32,453 bases of DNA, from contig NZ_VIQM01000026.1 in the NCBI RefSeq assembly GCF_008520265.1, positions 31,902 through 64,354 of the forward strand. Direction: 5' to 3'. Shown here piece after piece: positions 1 through 8,613 of this stretch. The stretch comes from Sphingobacterium cavernae (GTDB lineage: Bacteria; Bacteroidota; Bacteroidia; Sphingobacteriales; Sphingobacteriaceae). Below the pieces are notes generated by a model. That model saw nothing but the letters and a program-made list of their open reading frames with translations, made no database searches and was not told the origin of the DNA. Both the position numbers and the translations under genes were made by a program. Each line of letters starts with the position of its first letter. Position 1 is the stretch's first letter.

Positions 1-1
1 T

Positions 2-193
2 ATCAATGACAAAGAATTAGCTAAGTTCTATTATGACTTAATGGTCTCTGAGGCCAACCATTATACGACATTTTTAAATTTCGCGCGAAAATATGCTGTT
101 GATGTTGATGTAGAAAAGCGCTGGCAAGAGTGGTTGAACTTCGAAGGAGAGCTTATTCAATCGTACGGCACTAAAGAATATATTCACGGGTAA
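2..193 (+). CDS. miaE: tRNA-(ms2io6A) hydroxylase MiaE, C-terminal fragment (5' end outside the window)
   Basis: Open from the left edge of the window to a TAA; only the last 63 codons are present. The translation contains FYYDLMVSEANHYTTFLNFA, which matches the C-terminal half of MiaE, the diiron monooxygenase that hydroxylates the isoprenyl group of ms2i6A at tRNA position 37. The E-A-N-H stretch fits the second ExxH iron-binding motif of the ferritin-like fold; the first lies outside the window. A strong intrinsic terminator follows within 14 bp, so this is the last gene of its transcription unit. Assignment rests on motif memory of the family over a short fragment. Confidence 0.82.
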   Translation: MNDKELAKFYYDLMVSEANHYTTFLNFARKYAVDVDVEKRWQEWLNFEGELIQSYGTKEYIHG

Positions 194-206
194 TTCAGTA
201 TATTAT

Positions 207-230
207 AGCACCATATCGGTGCTTTTTTTA
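207..230 (+). terminator. Intrinsic terminator of miaE
   Basis: Perfect 6-bp stem AGCACC/GGTGCT with a 5-base loop (ATATC), followed directly by seven T residues. It lies 13 bp past the miaE stop codon. Confidence 0.8.
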
Positions 231-276
231 TGTAAAATTCTTAACATAGATTAAGAATATGTGAAGTACAAAGGCC

Positions 277-284
277 TATTTTTG
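277..284 (+). promoter_or_regulatory. Bacteroidota -7 promoter element for the LLM oxidoreductase gene
   Basis: TATTTTTG matches the Bacteroidota TAnnTTTG -7 consensus exactly. It ends 24 bases before the chosen start codon at 309, leaving room for a leader that includes the AAGGAG ribosome binding site. No clear -33 TTTG partner is visible at the usual spacing. Confidence 0.5.
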
Positions 285-308
285 TGGTATATAGAAAGGA
301 GAATTATT

Positions 309-1343
309 ATGTTAGAATTAGGAGTTGGAATGTTTGGCGATTTGCAAATTGATCCTATTACAGGTGAAATTCAATCAGCACAACAACGACTACAAGAAAT
401 AATTGAAGAAGTAAAACTAATGGATGAAGTTGGTCTTGATTTCTTTGGTATGGGTGAGCATCATCGCGAAGATTATGCTGTAGCCTCTCCTGAGATTATC
501 TTAGCCGCAGCTGCTTCTGTAACTAAAAATATAAAATTGGGTTCTGCTGTATCTGTTATTAGTTCAACCGATCCAGTAAAACTTTACAAAGATTTTGCTA
601 CCGTCGATTTGATCTCTGGCGGTAGAGCTGAAATCATGGCAGGTCGCGGATCTTTCATAGAGTCATTCCCTGTATTTGGATATGATTTAAAAGATTATAG
701 CGAACTTTTTGAAGAAAAACTTGATTTATTATTAAAATTAAGGTCAAATCCAACCATTAACTGGACAGGAAAATTCAGAAAATCATTAATCAATCAAGAT
801 ATATTTCCTCGTGCTACAGAGAACGGTTTACCTATTTGGGTAGCAGTAGGTGGTACAACTTCATCAGTGATCCGTGCTGGGAAATTAGGATTGCCAGTAA
901 TGTTTGCAATAATTGGTGGAGCTTGGGAACAATTCCAACCGTTATTCGAGATGTACAGACAAGCTTATGAAGATAATGGACATGATATGTCCAAATTCCA
1001 AGTAGGTGTCCATATGCACTCCTTCTTCGGCGATGACAGTAAAAATATAGCAGACAGCTACTACCCTACTTATTCTGCACAAATGAATAGAATAGGTGGA
1101 TCTAGAGGATGGCCACCATATCAACGATCGCAGTATGATTTTGGCCGTTCGTCTTTAGGACATTTGATCGTAAGTGACGCAACTCAAGCAATAGACAAAA
1201 TATTAGCTATACAAGAAAAATTTGGTTTGACACGTTTTTCAGCTCATATGGATGTAGGTAGTCCTGATCACAAGGATATGATGAAATCAATAGAAATATT
1301 TGGAACTAAAATAGCTCCAAAAGTTCGTGAAGCGACTAAGTAA
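309..1343 (+). CDS. LLM-class flavin-dependent oxidoreductase
   Basis: 344-residue protein of the bacterial luciferase-like monooxygenase superfamily (FMN- or F420-type TIM barrel). It starts LELGVGMFGDL, the first barrel strand, and carries GMGEHHREDYAVASPE, typical of the Atu2307/SP_0267 subgroup of LLM monooxygenases. The SGGRAEIMAGRGS stretch (about residues 104-116) fits the flavin phosphate region. The start at 309 is chosen over an in-frame ATG at 261 because AAGGAG lies 7 bases upstream and the family begins at this point; the extra 16 residues would also start upstream of the promoter element at 277. Substrate cannot be predicted. It has its own promoter and terminator, so it appears monocistronic. 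Confidence 0.85.
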   Translation: MLELGVGMFGDLQIDPITGEIQSAQQRLQEIIEEVKLMDEVGLDFFGMGEHHREDYAVASPEIILAAAASVTKNIKLGSAVSVISSTDPVKLYKDFATVDLISGGRAEIMAGRGSFIESFPVFGYDLKDYSELFEEKLDLLLKLRSNPTINWTGKFRKSLINQDIFPRATENGLPIWVAVGGTTSSVIRAGKLGLPVMFAIIGGAWEQFQPLFEMYRQAYEDNGHDMSKFQVGVHMHSFFGDDSKNIADSYYPTYSAQMNRIGGSRGWPPYQRSQYDFGRSSLGHLIVSDATQAIDKILAIQEKFGLTRFSAHMDVGSPDHKDMMKSIEIFGTKIAPKVREATK

Positions 1344-1354
1344 ATATTTTATAC

Positions 1355-1386
1355 AATAGGGTAAACTTTTGTTTACCCTATTTTTT
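1355..1386 (+). terminator. Intrinsic terminator of the LLM oxidoreductase gene
   Basis: Perfect 12-bp stem AATAGGGTAAAC/GTTTACCCTATT with a TTTT loop (1367-1370), followed by a T run. It lies 11 bp past the stop codon. Confidence 0.85.
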
Positions 1387-1439
1387 CACTTTTCATTTAG
1401 CTCCCTAATATATTATTATGAAATAACAGTGTAAGTTGT

Positions 1440-1447
1440 TAAATTTG
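1440..1447 (+). promoter_or_regulatory. -7 promoter element for apaG
   Basis: TAAATTTG is an exact TAnnTTTG match. It ends only 11 bases before the apaG ATG, so the transcript leader would be a handful of nucleotides. Confidence 0.5.
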
Positions 1448-1458
1448 AAATAATTAGT

Positions 1459-1845
1459 ATGATCACACAGTCAACATCAGGCGTCAGTATATCAGTCGAG
1501 TACGAGTATCAACCCGAATACTCTAATCCTGAGAATATGCATTATATGTTTGCATATAGGATTACTATTGAAAATATTTCCGATCATACCATTCAGTTAT
1601 TAAGCAGGCATTGGGATATTTTTGATTCTATCGGCGAAACTAAAGAAGTCGATGGGGATGGTGTCGTAGGTCTGCAACCTATTCTTGCGCCAGGAGAATC
1701 GCATCAATATATCTCTGGGTGCAATCTCAAAAGTGAAGTTGGTTACATGGAAGGCTATTACACCATGAAAAGAGAAGTCGATAATTATCTTTTTGAAGTA
1801 AACATTCCAAGATTCAATCTTATCGCCTCATTTAAGTTAAATTAA
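1459..1845 (+). CDS. apaG: ApaG family protein (DUF525)
   Basis: 128 residues, the usual length of the ApaG family, a single fibronectin-III-like beta sandwich. The order of conserved pieces fits: FAYRITIENISDHTIQLLSRHWDIFD (about residues 31-56, quoted here only as landmark; key residues are YRI, L-SRHW), then V-G-QP-L-PGE near residues 69-80, then GYMEGYYTM (about 95-103). ApaG is linked by name to cobalt/magnesium phenotypes, and related domains occur in F-box proteins; the biochemical role is unsettled. It is flanked by a terminator upstream and a new promoter downstream, so probably transcribed alone. Confidence 0.9.
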   Translation: MITQSTSGVSISVEYEYQPEYSNPENMHYMFAYRITIENISDHTIQLLSRHWDIFDSIGETKEVDGDGVVGLQPILAPGESHQYISGCNLKSEVGYMEGYYTMKREVDNYLFEVNIPRFNLIASFKLN

Positions 1846-1909
1846 CAGCTATTTGTCATAAACAGACCTACTATTATAGTTTTTTAACATACAAAATCGA
1901 ATTAATACG

Positions 1910-1917
1910 TATTTTTG
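1910..1917 (+). promoter_or_regulatory. -7 promoter element for the TIP30-like/ABC-F pair
   Basis: TATTTTTG, an exact TAnnTTTG match, ending 13 bases before the ATG at 1931. The implied leader is too short to hold a normal Shine-Dalgarno sequence. Confidence 0.5.
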
Positions 1918-1930
1918 TAATTGGATAGTT

Positions 1931-2596
1931 ATGTCTGATACAAAGTACGAAGCATTGGTTTTAGGGTCTTCTGGTTTAATAGGAATGGAGACAATAAATT
2001 TATTATTGAAAAATGATAAATATGAGACTATTTATGCAATTACTCGATCTGAATTACCCATTAAGAACAATAGACTTATTCAGATTATCGCAGATTATCA
2101 TAGTATCGAAACGCATATAAATGATCTTCATATAGACCATTTTTTTTGTTGTATTGGATCAACCAAAGCCAAGACACCTGATAGAGATAAGTATTACGAA
2201 ATCGATTTGGAATATCCAAAAAAAGTCGCAAGAAGTATAATTGCTAATGGAACTACTACCCTATGTCTTGTCAGCAGTATTGGCGCAAATCCAACTTCCA
2301 ACAATTTTTATTTAAAATTAAAAGGAGATGTTGAAGAATCCTTAAAAGCTATTGGGTTTAAGAGTTTTCATATTTTTAGACCTTCTCTCCTACTTGGAAA
2401 TAGAAAAGAATTTCGTTTGATGGAAAAAATAGCACAACTCATCTACCCGATTTTTAATTTTCTATTAATTGGCAAAATGAAAGATTATAGAAGTATAAAA
2501 GCAAAAGATATTGCATCCGCTATGATTAACGTTTCAATAACGTCCAATCCCGGCGTACACATATACCAAACACAACTTATAAAAGAATTAGCGTGA
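1931..2596 (+). CDS. TIP30/HTATIP2-like NAD(P)-binding Rossmann protein
   Basis: 221 residues with an N-terminal dinucleotide-binding loop VLGSSGLIGMET (about 10-21, GxxGxxG form). The later blocks CCIGSTKAKTPDRDKYYEID, LVSSIGANPTSNNFYLKLKG and FHIFRPSLLLGNRKEFR follow the order and wording of the TIP30/HTATIP2 branch of atypical short-chain dehydrogenases, including the YLK segment that corresponds to the YxxxK catalytic pair. Substrate unknown. The stop codon overlaps the GTG start of the next gene by 4 bp (GTGA), so the two are translationally coupled. Confidence 0.8.
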   Translation: MSDTKYEALVLGSSGLIGMETINLLLKNDKYETIYAITRSELPIKNNRLIQIIADYHSIETHINDLHIDHFFCCIGSTKAKTPDRDKYYEIDLEYPKKVARSIIANGTTTLCLVSSIGANPTSNNFYLKLKGDVEESLKAIGFKSFHIFRPSLLLGNRKEFRLMEKIAQLIYPIFNFLLIGKMKDYRSIKAKDIASAMINVSITSNPGVHIYQTQLIKELA

Positions 2597-4458
2597 GTAT
2601 TATTAGCACAGAACAAGTTGGTCATTCTTTCAATGACAAGTGGCTATTTAAAGAATTACATTTTGGATTACAAAAAGGTGATCGAGTTGCATTAGTCGGA
2701 ATTAATGGAACTGGAAAATCAACTTTATTAAAGATTCTAGCAGAACTATTTCCACCTCAACAAGGAAAAGTAGTAAAAGAAAAAGGTATTCGCATTGGCT
2801 ATTTGCCACAAGACCCAGATTTCACAGGGCTAAATACGATTAATGATTTCATTTTTTCTAATGATAATGAGCAACAGCAATTAATCAAAGAATACGAAGA
2901 AATTGTAGAAAAAGAAATTGTTGATGAGCAAAAATTAGCTGATATCATGGATCGCATGACAGCTCTAGACGCTTGGGAATATGAAAACGATATTAAGACA
3001 ATTCTTAATCGTCTTTCCATCTCCAATTTTGATCAGAAAATAGATAGCCTTTCTGGCGGTCAAAAGAAAAGACTTTCTTTAGCCAAGCTTTTAATAGATG
3101 AGGCTGATGTATATATCTTAGATGAGCCTACGAATCATTTGGACATTGAAACAATAGAATGGCTTGAAAAACTTCTGACAACTGGTCAAAAAACAGTTTT
3201 AGTAGTTTCTCACGATAGATACTTCTTAGATAATATTTGTACAGAAATAAGAGAACTAGATAAAGGCAAGTTATTTTCATACAAAGGCAATTATGGCTAT
3301 TTCTTAGAGAAGAAAGCAGAAAGAGAATATAACGATGTACTATCGGCTGAAAAGGCAAGAAATCTACTTCGCACAGAATTAGAATGGATGCGCCGCCAAC
3401 CAAAAGCACGAGGCACAAAATCTAAATCAAGAATTGACTCTTTTTACGAACTGGAAGAGAAGTCAAAAGGTCCTCGTACGCAAGATAAAGTTCAGTTGAG
3501 CGTAAAAGTATCCAGACAGGGAAATAAAATTCTTGAATTAGAAAACGTAAGTAAGTCTTTTAAAAACAAAACTGTAATCGAAAACTTTTCCTACACCTTC
3601 AAAAAAGGTGATCGTATAGGTTTAACGGGAAAAAATGGGACAGGAAAAAGTACATTCTTAAACTTGATTACCCTAAACTTACCTCAGGATAATGGTGTAA
3701 TTAGTGTTGGGGAAACTACAAAATATGGATATTACAAACAGGGTGGTTTAGAATTTAGTGAAGGAGAACGCGTTTTAGATGTGGTCAAAAATATTGCTGA
3801 CTATATTCAAATGGCAAATGGCGATACGCTTACAGCTTCTCAACTATTGACATTATTTCTTTTCCCACCTGAAAAGCAATTTGGTTTAGTTTCTAAGTTG
3901 AGCGGTGGAGAGCGTAAGAGATTACAATTAATGCGTGTACTAATGGCAAATCCAAATTTCTTAATTCTGGATGAGCCATCCAATGACTTGGACATTGACA
4001 CATTAAATGTATTAGAAGATTTTCTTGTAAACTTCCCAGGTATTTTAATTCTAGTTTCTCACGACAGGTATCTAATTGACAAATTAACAGATCAGCTTTT
4101 TATATTCGACGGAACTGGAACTGTATCTATTTACAACGGTAATTACGCAGATTTCAAATTCGAACAAGAAGAAAGAATTAAAGAAGAAAAACTTTTAGAG
4201 AAAAAATTAAAAGCAAACCCTACGCCTATCCAAATAGAATCTGAAAAGAAGAAATTATCCTTTAAAGAGATAAAGGAATATGAAGAATTAGAATCTATTA
4301 TTTCGGATTTAGAAGATATAATACAAGAGAAAACTAAAGAATTAAATAATACAACTGATCATCAACTTTTATCAAGCCTAGCTAAAGAAGTAGAAATTTT
4401 ACAAAAACAGCTTGATCAGAAATCAGATCGTTGGATTGAATTAGCAGAATATATATAA
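2593..4458 (+). CDS. uup: Uup-type ABC-F ATPase
   Basis: 621-residue soluble protein with two ABC ATPase domains and no membrane segments, the ABC-F layout. Domain 1: Walker A GINGTGKST (36-44), signature LSGGQ (153-157), Walker B DEPTNHLD (177-184). A charged linker (about 240-300) follows, then domain 2: Walker A GKNGTGKST (346-354), signature LSGGE (436-440), DEPSNDLD (460-467). The Glu/Lys-rich tail from about 545 is predicted coiled coil, as in the C-terminal domain of Uup, and the DEPSNDLD form also points to Uup rather than EttA or YbiT. ABC-F proteins act on ribosomes at the E-site; Uup has also been tied to ribosome assembly and DNA branch structures. GTG start, overlapping the preceding stop by 4 bp. 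Confidence 0.88.
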   Translation: MSIISTEQVGHSFNDKWLFKELHFGLQKGDRVALVGINGTGKSTLLKILAELFPPQQGKVVKEKGIRIGYLPQDPDFTGLNTINDFIFSNDNEQQQLIKEYEEIVEKEIVDEQKLADIMDRMTALDAWEYENDIKTILNRLSISNFDQKIDSLSGGQKKRLSLAKLLIDEADVYILDEPTNHLDIETIEWLEKLLTTGQKTVLVVSHDRYFLDNICTEIRELDKGKLFSYKGNYGYFLEKKAEREYNDVLSAEKARNLLRTELEWMRRQPKARGTKSKSRIDSFYELEEKSKGPRTQDKVQLSVKVSRQGNKILELENVSKSFKNKTVIENFSYTFKKGDRIGLTGKNGTGKSTFLNLITLNLPQDNGVISVGETTKYGYYKQGGLEFSEGERVLDVVKNIADYIQMANGDTLTASQLLTLFLFPPEKQFGLVSKLSGGERKRLQLMRVLMANPNFLILDEPSNDLDIDTLNVLEDFLVNFPGILILVSHDRYLIDKLTDQLFIFDGTGTVSIYNGNYADFKFEQEERIKEEKLLEKKLKANPTPIQIESEKKKLSFKEIKEYEELESIISDLEDIIQEKTKELNNTTDHQLLSSLAKEVEILQKQLDQKSDRWIELAEYI

Positions 4459-4476
4459 CGTTTCACGTGAAACGTT
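4457..4476. promoter_or_regulatory. parS-type palindrome, left member of a pair
   Basis: AACGTTTCACGTGAAACGTT is a perfect 20-bp palindrome. Its inner 16 bases (4459-4474) differ from canonical parS TGTTTCACGTGAAACA only at the two outermost positions. It overlaps the last bases of the ABC-F stop codon. Its centre is 32 bp, about three helical turns, from the centre of the next site. Confidence 0.8.
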
Positions 4477-4489
4477 GATAAAAAAACAA

Positions 4490-4507
4490 TTGTTTCACGT
4501 GAAACAA
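4490..4507. promoter_or_regulatory. parS: ParB (Spo0J) binding site, canonical sequence
   Basis: Positions 4491-4506 read TGTTTCACGTGAAACA, identical to the 16-bp chromosomal parS consensus described from Bacillus subtilis and conserved across bacteria; the palindrome extends one base further on each side. ParB nucleates here and recruits SMC condensin near the replication origin. It sits 12 bp upstream of the mnmG start codon. parA/parB are not in the window. Confidence 0.9.
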
Positions 4508-4518
4508 GGTAATTAAAT

Positions 4519-6378
4519 ATGTTTAATAAATATAATGTAATCGTAGTTGGAGCAGGACATGCAGGTTGTGAAGCCGCGGCTGCTGCTGCTAACCTTGGAT
4601 CATCTACCCTACTTATCACTATGAATATGGGAGTAATAGCTCAAATGAGCTGTAACCCTGCGATTGGTGGTGTAGCAAAAGGTCAAATTGTACGTGAAAT
4701 TGATGCAATGGGTGGATACACTGGTATTATTGCGGATAAATCAACAATTCAATTTAGGATGTTGAATAAATCAAAAGGACCCGCTATGTGGAGTCCACGT
4801 ACGCAGAATGATAGAATGCGCTTTGCAGAAGAATGGAGATGGCAATTAGAATCCTTACCAAACTTAGATATTTGGCAAGATACCGTTAAAGAAGTGATTG
4901 TAGAAGGTAATACTATTAAAGGTGTTATTACATCACTAGGAATACGCATAGAAGCGGATGCTGTAGTACTTACAAACGGAACATTCTTAAATGGTATAAT
5001 ACATATCGGTGAGAAAAAATTTGGTGGCGGTCGTACTGGTGAAAAATCAGCAACTGGTTTAACTGAACAACTTGTGTCCTTGGGTTTCGAATCTGGCCGT
5101 ATGAAAACCGGAACTCCTCCTCGAATTGATGGTAGAAGCTTAAACTACTCTTTGATGGAGGAACAATGGGGAGATGATGATGGTGGAAGATTCTCTTATA
5201 CAGATATAGAATTACCAATCGAAAAAAGATGTTGTTGGATTACGTATACAAATGATAAAGTCCACGAAATCCTAAAAACAGGATTTGAAAAATCTCCAAT
5301 GTTTACAGGACGAATTAAAGGACTCGGTCCAAGATATTGTCCATCTATTGAAGACAAAATAAATCGTTTTGCAGAAAGAGATAGACATCAAATTTTCGTA
5401 GAACCTGAAGGTTTCAGAACAGTCGAAATATATGTAAATGGCTTTTCTACATCATTACCAGAAGATGTTCAACAAAAAGCATTGCGATTAATTCCTGGTT
5501 TTGAAAACGCAAAAATGTATAGACCAGGATATGCCATAGAATATGATTACTTCCCTCCTATGCAATTGGATTTGACATTAGAAACATTACGTGTCAAAAA
5601 TTTATTTTTTGCAGGACAAATCAACGGTACTACAGGTTATGAAGAAGCAGCTGCACAGGGTTTCATTGCTGGAGTTAATGCTCATCAAAAAACTAGAGAT
5701 CTACACGAATTAATTTTGAAGCGTTCAGAATCTTACATAGGAGTATTGATAGATGATCTAGTTACCAAAGGTACAGAAGAACCCTATCGTATGTTTACAT
5801 CTAGAGCAGAACATCGTTTACTTCTTCGTCAAGATAATGCAGATATTAGATTGACACCAATTGCACATAAACTTGGCTTAGTTTCAGATGAACGTTTAGC
5901 TAAAGTGAATAAGAAAGTACAAGATTCTGACGATTTGATTAGATACATGAAAAATAATTCAATAGAACCATCGGGTATAAATTCTATACTATCCGAGATT
6001 GGTTCTGGTGAATTAACTCAAAAAACTCGTTTGTATAATGTATTGAGTAGACCGCACGTTAGTATTCGACATTTAGCAGATGCAGATCAGGAGTTCAAAG
6101 TAGTAACTGAAGCATATGATAAGGACACTATAGAACAAGCTGAAATAAAAGTAAAATACGATAGCTACTTCGAGAAAGAATTAGAAATTGTAAACAAAAT
6201 GAAAAAAATGGAAGATAAAGAGATCAATCCAGACTTTGATTATAAATCACTTACTTCCCTTTCAATCGAAGCACGCGAAAAACTATTAAAAGTTAAACCA
6301 AGAACACTTGGTCAAGCTTCACGTATATCTGGTGTATCACCATCAGATATTAGTATATTAATGGTTCACATGAACTAA
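4519..6378 (+). CDS. mnmG: tRNA uridine-5-carboxymethylaminomethyl modification enzyme MnmG (GidA)
   Basis: 619 residues, normal for the long bacterial MnmG. N-terminal FAD-binding loop [10 protein letters not shown] (11-20), then [20 protein letters not shown], the most conserved block of the family, then [15 protein letters not shown] and [28 protein letters not shown] and [20 protein letters not shown] in the C-terminal half are also signatures. With MnmE (not in the window) it installs cmnm5 on U34 of certain tRNAs, using FAD and methylene-THF. AAGG lies 9 bases upstream of the ATG. The 60-bp gap to the ABC-F gene is filled by the two parS sites. mnmG is often found close to the replication origin, which agrees with the rest of the window. 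Confidence 0.97.
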   Translation: MFNKYNVIVVGAGHAGCEAAAAAANLGSSTLLITMNMGVIAQMSCNPAIGGVAKGQIVREIDAMGGYTGIIADKSTIQFRMLNKSKGPAMWSPRTQNDRMRFAEEWRWQLESLPNLDIWQDTVKEVIVEGNTIKGVITSLGIRIEADAVVLTNGTFLNGIIHIGEKKFGGGRTGEKSATGLTEQLVSLGFESGRMKTGTPPRIDGRSLNYSLMEEQWGDDDGGRFSYTDIELPIEKRCCWITYTNDKVHEILKTGFEKSPMFTGRIKGLGPRYCPSIEDKINRFAERDRHQIFVEPEGFRTVEIYVNGFSTSLPEDVQQKALRLIPGFENAKMYRPGYAIEYDYFPPMQLDLTLETLRVKNLFFAGQINGTTGYEEAAAQGFIAGVNAHQKTRDLHELILKRSESYIGVLIDDLVTKGTEEPYRMFTSRAEHRLLLRQDNADIRLTPIAHKLGLVSDERLAKVNKKVQDSDDLIRYMKNNSIEPSGINSILSEIGSGELTQKTRLYNVLSRPHVSIRHLADADQEFKVVTEAYDKDTIEQAEIKVKYDSYFEKELEIVNKMKKMEDKEINPDFDYKSLTSLSIEAREKLLKVKPRTLGQASRISGVSPSDISILMVHMN

Positions 6379-6415
6379 AGAAATCATAAATTAGCGGTAT
6401 AAGAGAAATACTTTT

Positions 6416-8086
6416 ATGAATACAACCATTTTTGAAGAGAATTTGAAATCGAAAATAAAAAGTTTACGAAACAACTTTATATTTGTTTTCGCCATACTTA
6501 TATCGCTAACACTTGCACGTTGTGCAAATATGCAAACACCAACGGGAGGACCAAAAGATTCAATTCCTCCTATTATACTATCGGAAAATCCCGTAAATTT
6601 TAAACGAAATTTTACCGATAAACAAATTGTTCTAGAGTTTAATGAATATATTAAGCTAAACAATTATCAAAAAGAATTTAGTATATCTCCTGATTTAGAA
6701 AAACAACCAGATTATAAGGTAAAAAAGAAAAATCTAATAATCACTTTGCCTGATTCGCTGGAACAAAATACTACTTATACAATAAATTTTGGTAAAGGTT
6801 TAGTAGATTTTAATGAAGGAAATCCAATAGTAAATTACAATTATGTATTTGCCACTGGCCCTGAATTAGATTCACTCTCTGTATCAGGTTCTGTTAAAAA
6901 TGCCTATACCAAAACATTCGATCCAAAAGAAGATTTATCTGTTCGAGTTTTACTGATACCTACAAGACAAGATTCTATTTTCGGAAAACGGAAAGCCAAT
7001 ATATTTACAAGTGTAGACAGTTCAGGTAATTTTATAATTAAAAATCTAAGAGAAGATACATATAGAATATATGCACTGAAAGAAGAGAATAACGATCGTA
7101 TATATAATAATCCAGATGAACTAATAGGATTTCTTCCAGATAGCATTGTATTGAAAGAAAACATAGAGGATATAAAACTGGAATATTCAAAAGGAAAACC
7201 AAAAGATTTTAGAATTCCTGAAAGAAAAATTCAAAAGGATAGTCGCATTTCTATTAAGTTCAACCAGCCTCTTGATTCCCCTTCTACACGAATTATCTTT
7301 CCAGAAGATCTACAAAAAGACGCGTATTACAAATATGCTGATACAAATGATTCTCTTTATATTCTTTTACCTAAAATGGAATTTGATTCCATTAAAATAG
7401 AAGTTTCTAATAGAAATAATATACTTGATACTACATTATTGCGTAGAGGTAAAAATGATAAATACAATAGAGAATTGATACCTAAACTTAATGTTACAAA
7501 TAAGGTTGATAAAATCAACCACATTACAATCACAAGTGATTTTCCTATAGCCAACATTGATAAAGAAAAATTGATATTAAAAGAAGACAGTGTATTCAGA
7601 CGTAACTTTCAACTACAGAAAGATACATTAAATTCTAACCTATATCATGTTCGATTTAATTGGAGAACAAAGCGTAAATATGAATTCACAATTCAAGAAA
7701 ATGCTATTACTTCTATTTTTAATGACACAAATAAGGAATTGGTTACTACCGTTACTTTAGATGAAACCGATAACTTTGGAGATATAAATTTCATCATTAA
7801 CGATCTAGACAGTAATACTAATTATATTGTCCAGTTAATGGATGATAAAAAAGAAAAAGTAATAGATAATAAGTATATATACAATACGAAAGAACTCAGA
7901 TACACTAAATTTCCTGGAGGAAAATATATATTACGCATAATCAAAGATCTCAATGAGAATAAACGATGGGATGGTGGTGATGTGTATAATAAGACACAAG
8001 CTGAACCAATATGGTATATGGATAAATCATTTACGATACGTGCAAATTGGGAACAATCCGAAACAATTTCACCCAAATTTGAATAA
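6416..8086 (+). CDS. Ig-like (Big_5/SbsA-type) domain lipoprotein
   Basis: 556 residues with an N-terminal hydrophobic segment (about 21-35) ending LTLARC, then CANMQTPTGGPKDSIPP. The TPTGGPKDxxPP start followed by an SbsA-like Ig domain (I-L-EFNEYI, about 60-130, ending VFATGP) is a Bacteroidota surface/periplasmic lipoprotein family of unknown role. The presumed lipid-attachment Cys is residue 36. The residue before it is Arg, unusual for a lipobox, although the mature N-terminus matches the family. The remainder is beta-rich, with DLNENKRWDGGD near the C-terminus resembling a short Asp-rich metal-binding loop. Its stop lies 5 bp from the stop of the convergent gene, with no terminator visible between them. 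Confidence 0.75.
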   Translation: MNTTIFEENLKSKIKSLRNNFIFVFAILISLTLARCANMQTPTGGPKDSIPPIILSENPVNFKRNFTDKQIVLEFNEYIKLNNYQKEFSISPDLEKQPDYKVKKKNLIITLPDSLEQNTTYTINFGKGLVDFNEGNPIVNYNYVFATGPELDSLSVSGSVKNAYTKTFDPKEDLSVRVLLIPTRQDSIFGKRKANIFTSVDSSGNFIIKNLREDTYRIYALKEENNDRIYNNPDELIGFLPDSIVLKENIEDIKLEYSKGKPKDFRIPERKIQKDSRISIKFNQPLDSPSTRIIFPEDLQKDAYYKYADTNDSLYILLPKMEFDSIKIEVSNRNNILDTTLLRRGKNDKYNRELIPKLNVTNKVDKINHITITSDFPIANIDKEKLILKEDSVFRRNFQLQKDTLNSNLYHVRFNWRTKRKYEFTIQENAITSIFNDTNKELVTTVTLDETDNFGDINFIINDLDSNTNYIVQLMDDKKEKVIDNKYIYNTKELRYTKFPGGKYILRIIKDLNENKRWDGGDVYNKTQAEPIWYMDKSFTIRANWEQSETISPKFE

Positions 8087-8091
8087 ACTAT

Positions 8092-8610
8092 CTATTTCAG
8101 ATTTGTAAACCAAGAGGAATAAAGTACATAATTGTGCGGAAGATTTTCTAATAAAGCCATTTGCTCATCTGTAAGTGGCTTTATTTTTTTAGCAGGTACA
8201 CCAGCATACAAATAACCTGATTCACATAGTGTATTCTCTAATACGACTGCTCCCGCAGCTATAATTACTTTAGATTGAATCACAGCTTTATCCATAACAA
8301 TAGCTCCCATACCAATCAAAACGTAATCTTCAATAACACAACCATGTACTAATGCATTGTGCCCTATATTCACATAATTACCTATATCCGTACCATTTTT
8401 TAAATACGTTCCATGAATAGTAGCATTATCTTGGATATTAGTGTAGTTTCCAATTCTAATATAATTTACATCACCACGAACTACTGCGTTAAACCAAATA
8501 GAACAGTGATGACCAATAGTTACATCTCCCACAATAGTACAATTCGGTGCAATAAACGTTTCTTCAGCTATATACGGAAAACTTTCTTTGACTGGTAAAA
8601 TAGTAGCCAT
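8092..8610 (-). CDS. Gamma-carbonic anhydrase-like left-handed beta-helix protein
   Basis: 172 residues of hexapeptide repeats ([IV]G-x-x-x pattern, e.g. IVGDVTIGHHCSIWFNAVVR). The three metal-site histidines expected for the YrdA/CamH group are present: His66 (DNATIHGT), His84 and His89 (NIGHNALVHG), with the 5-residue spacing of the last two seen in Cam. It lacks the acidic loop of archaeal Cam, so catalytic activity is uncertain; many relatives are inactive in vitro as isolated. It lies 3 bp downstream of nadB and is almost surely co-transcribed with it. Confidence 0.87.
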   Translation of the reverse strand: MATILPVKESFPYIAEETFIAPNCTIVGDVTIGHHCSIWFNAVVRGDVNYIRIGNYTNIQDNATIHGTYLKNGTDIGNYVNIGHNALVHGCVIEDYVLIGMGAIVMDKAVIQSKVIIAAGAVVLENTLCESGYLYAGVPAKKIKPLTDEQMALLENLPHNYVLYSSWFTNLK

Positions 8611-8613
8611 AAT

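Noticed and set aside
261..308. Longer N-terminus for the LLM oxidoreductase from ATG at 261
   Set aside because: That start precedes the -7 element at 277-284, has no ribosome binding site, and adds residues outside the family; AAGGAG supports 309.
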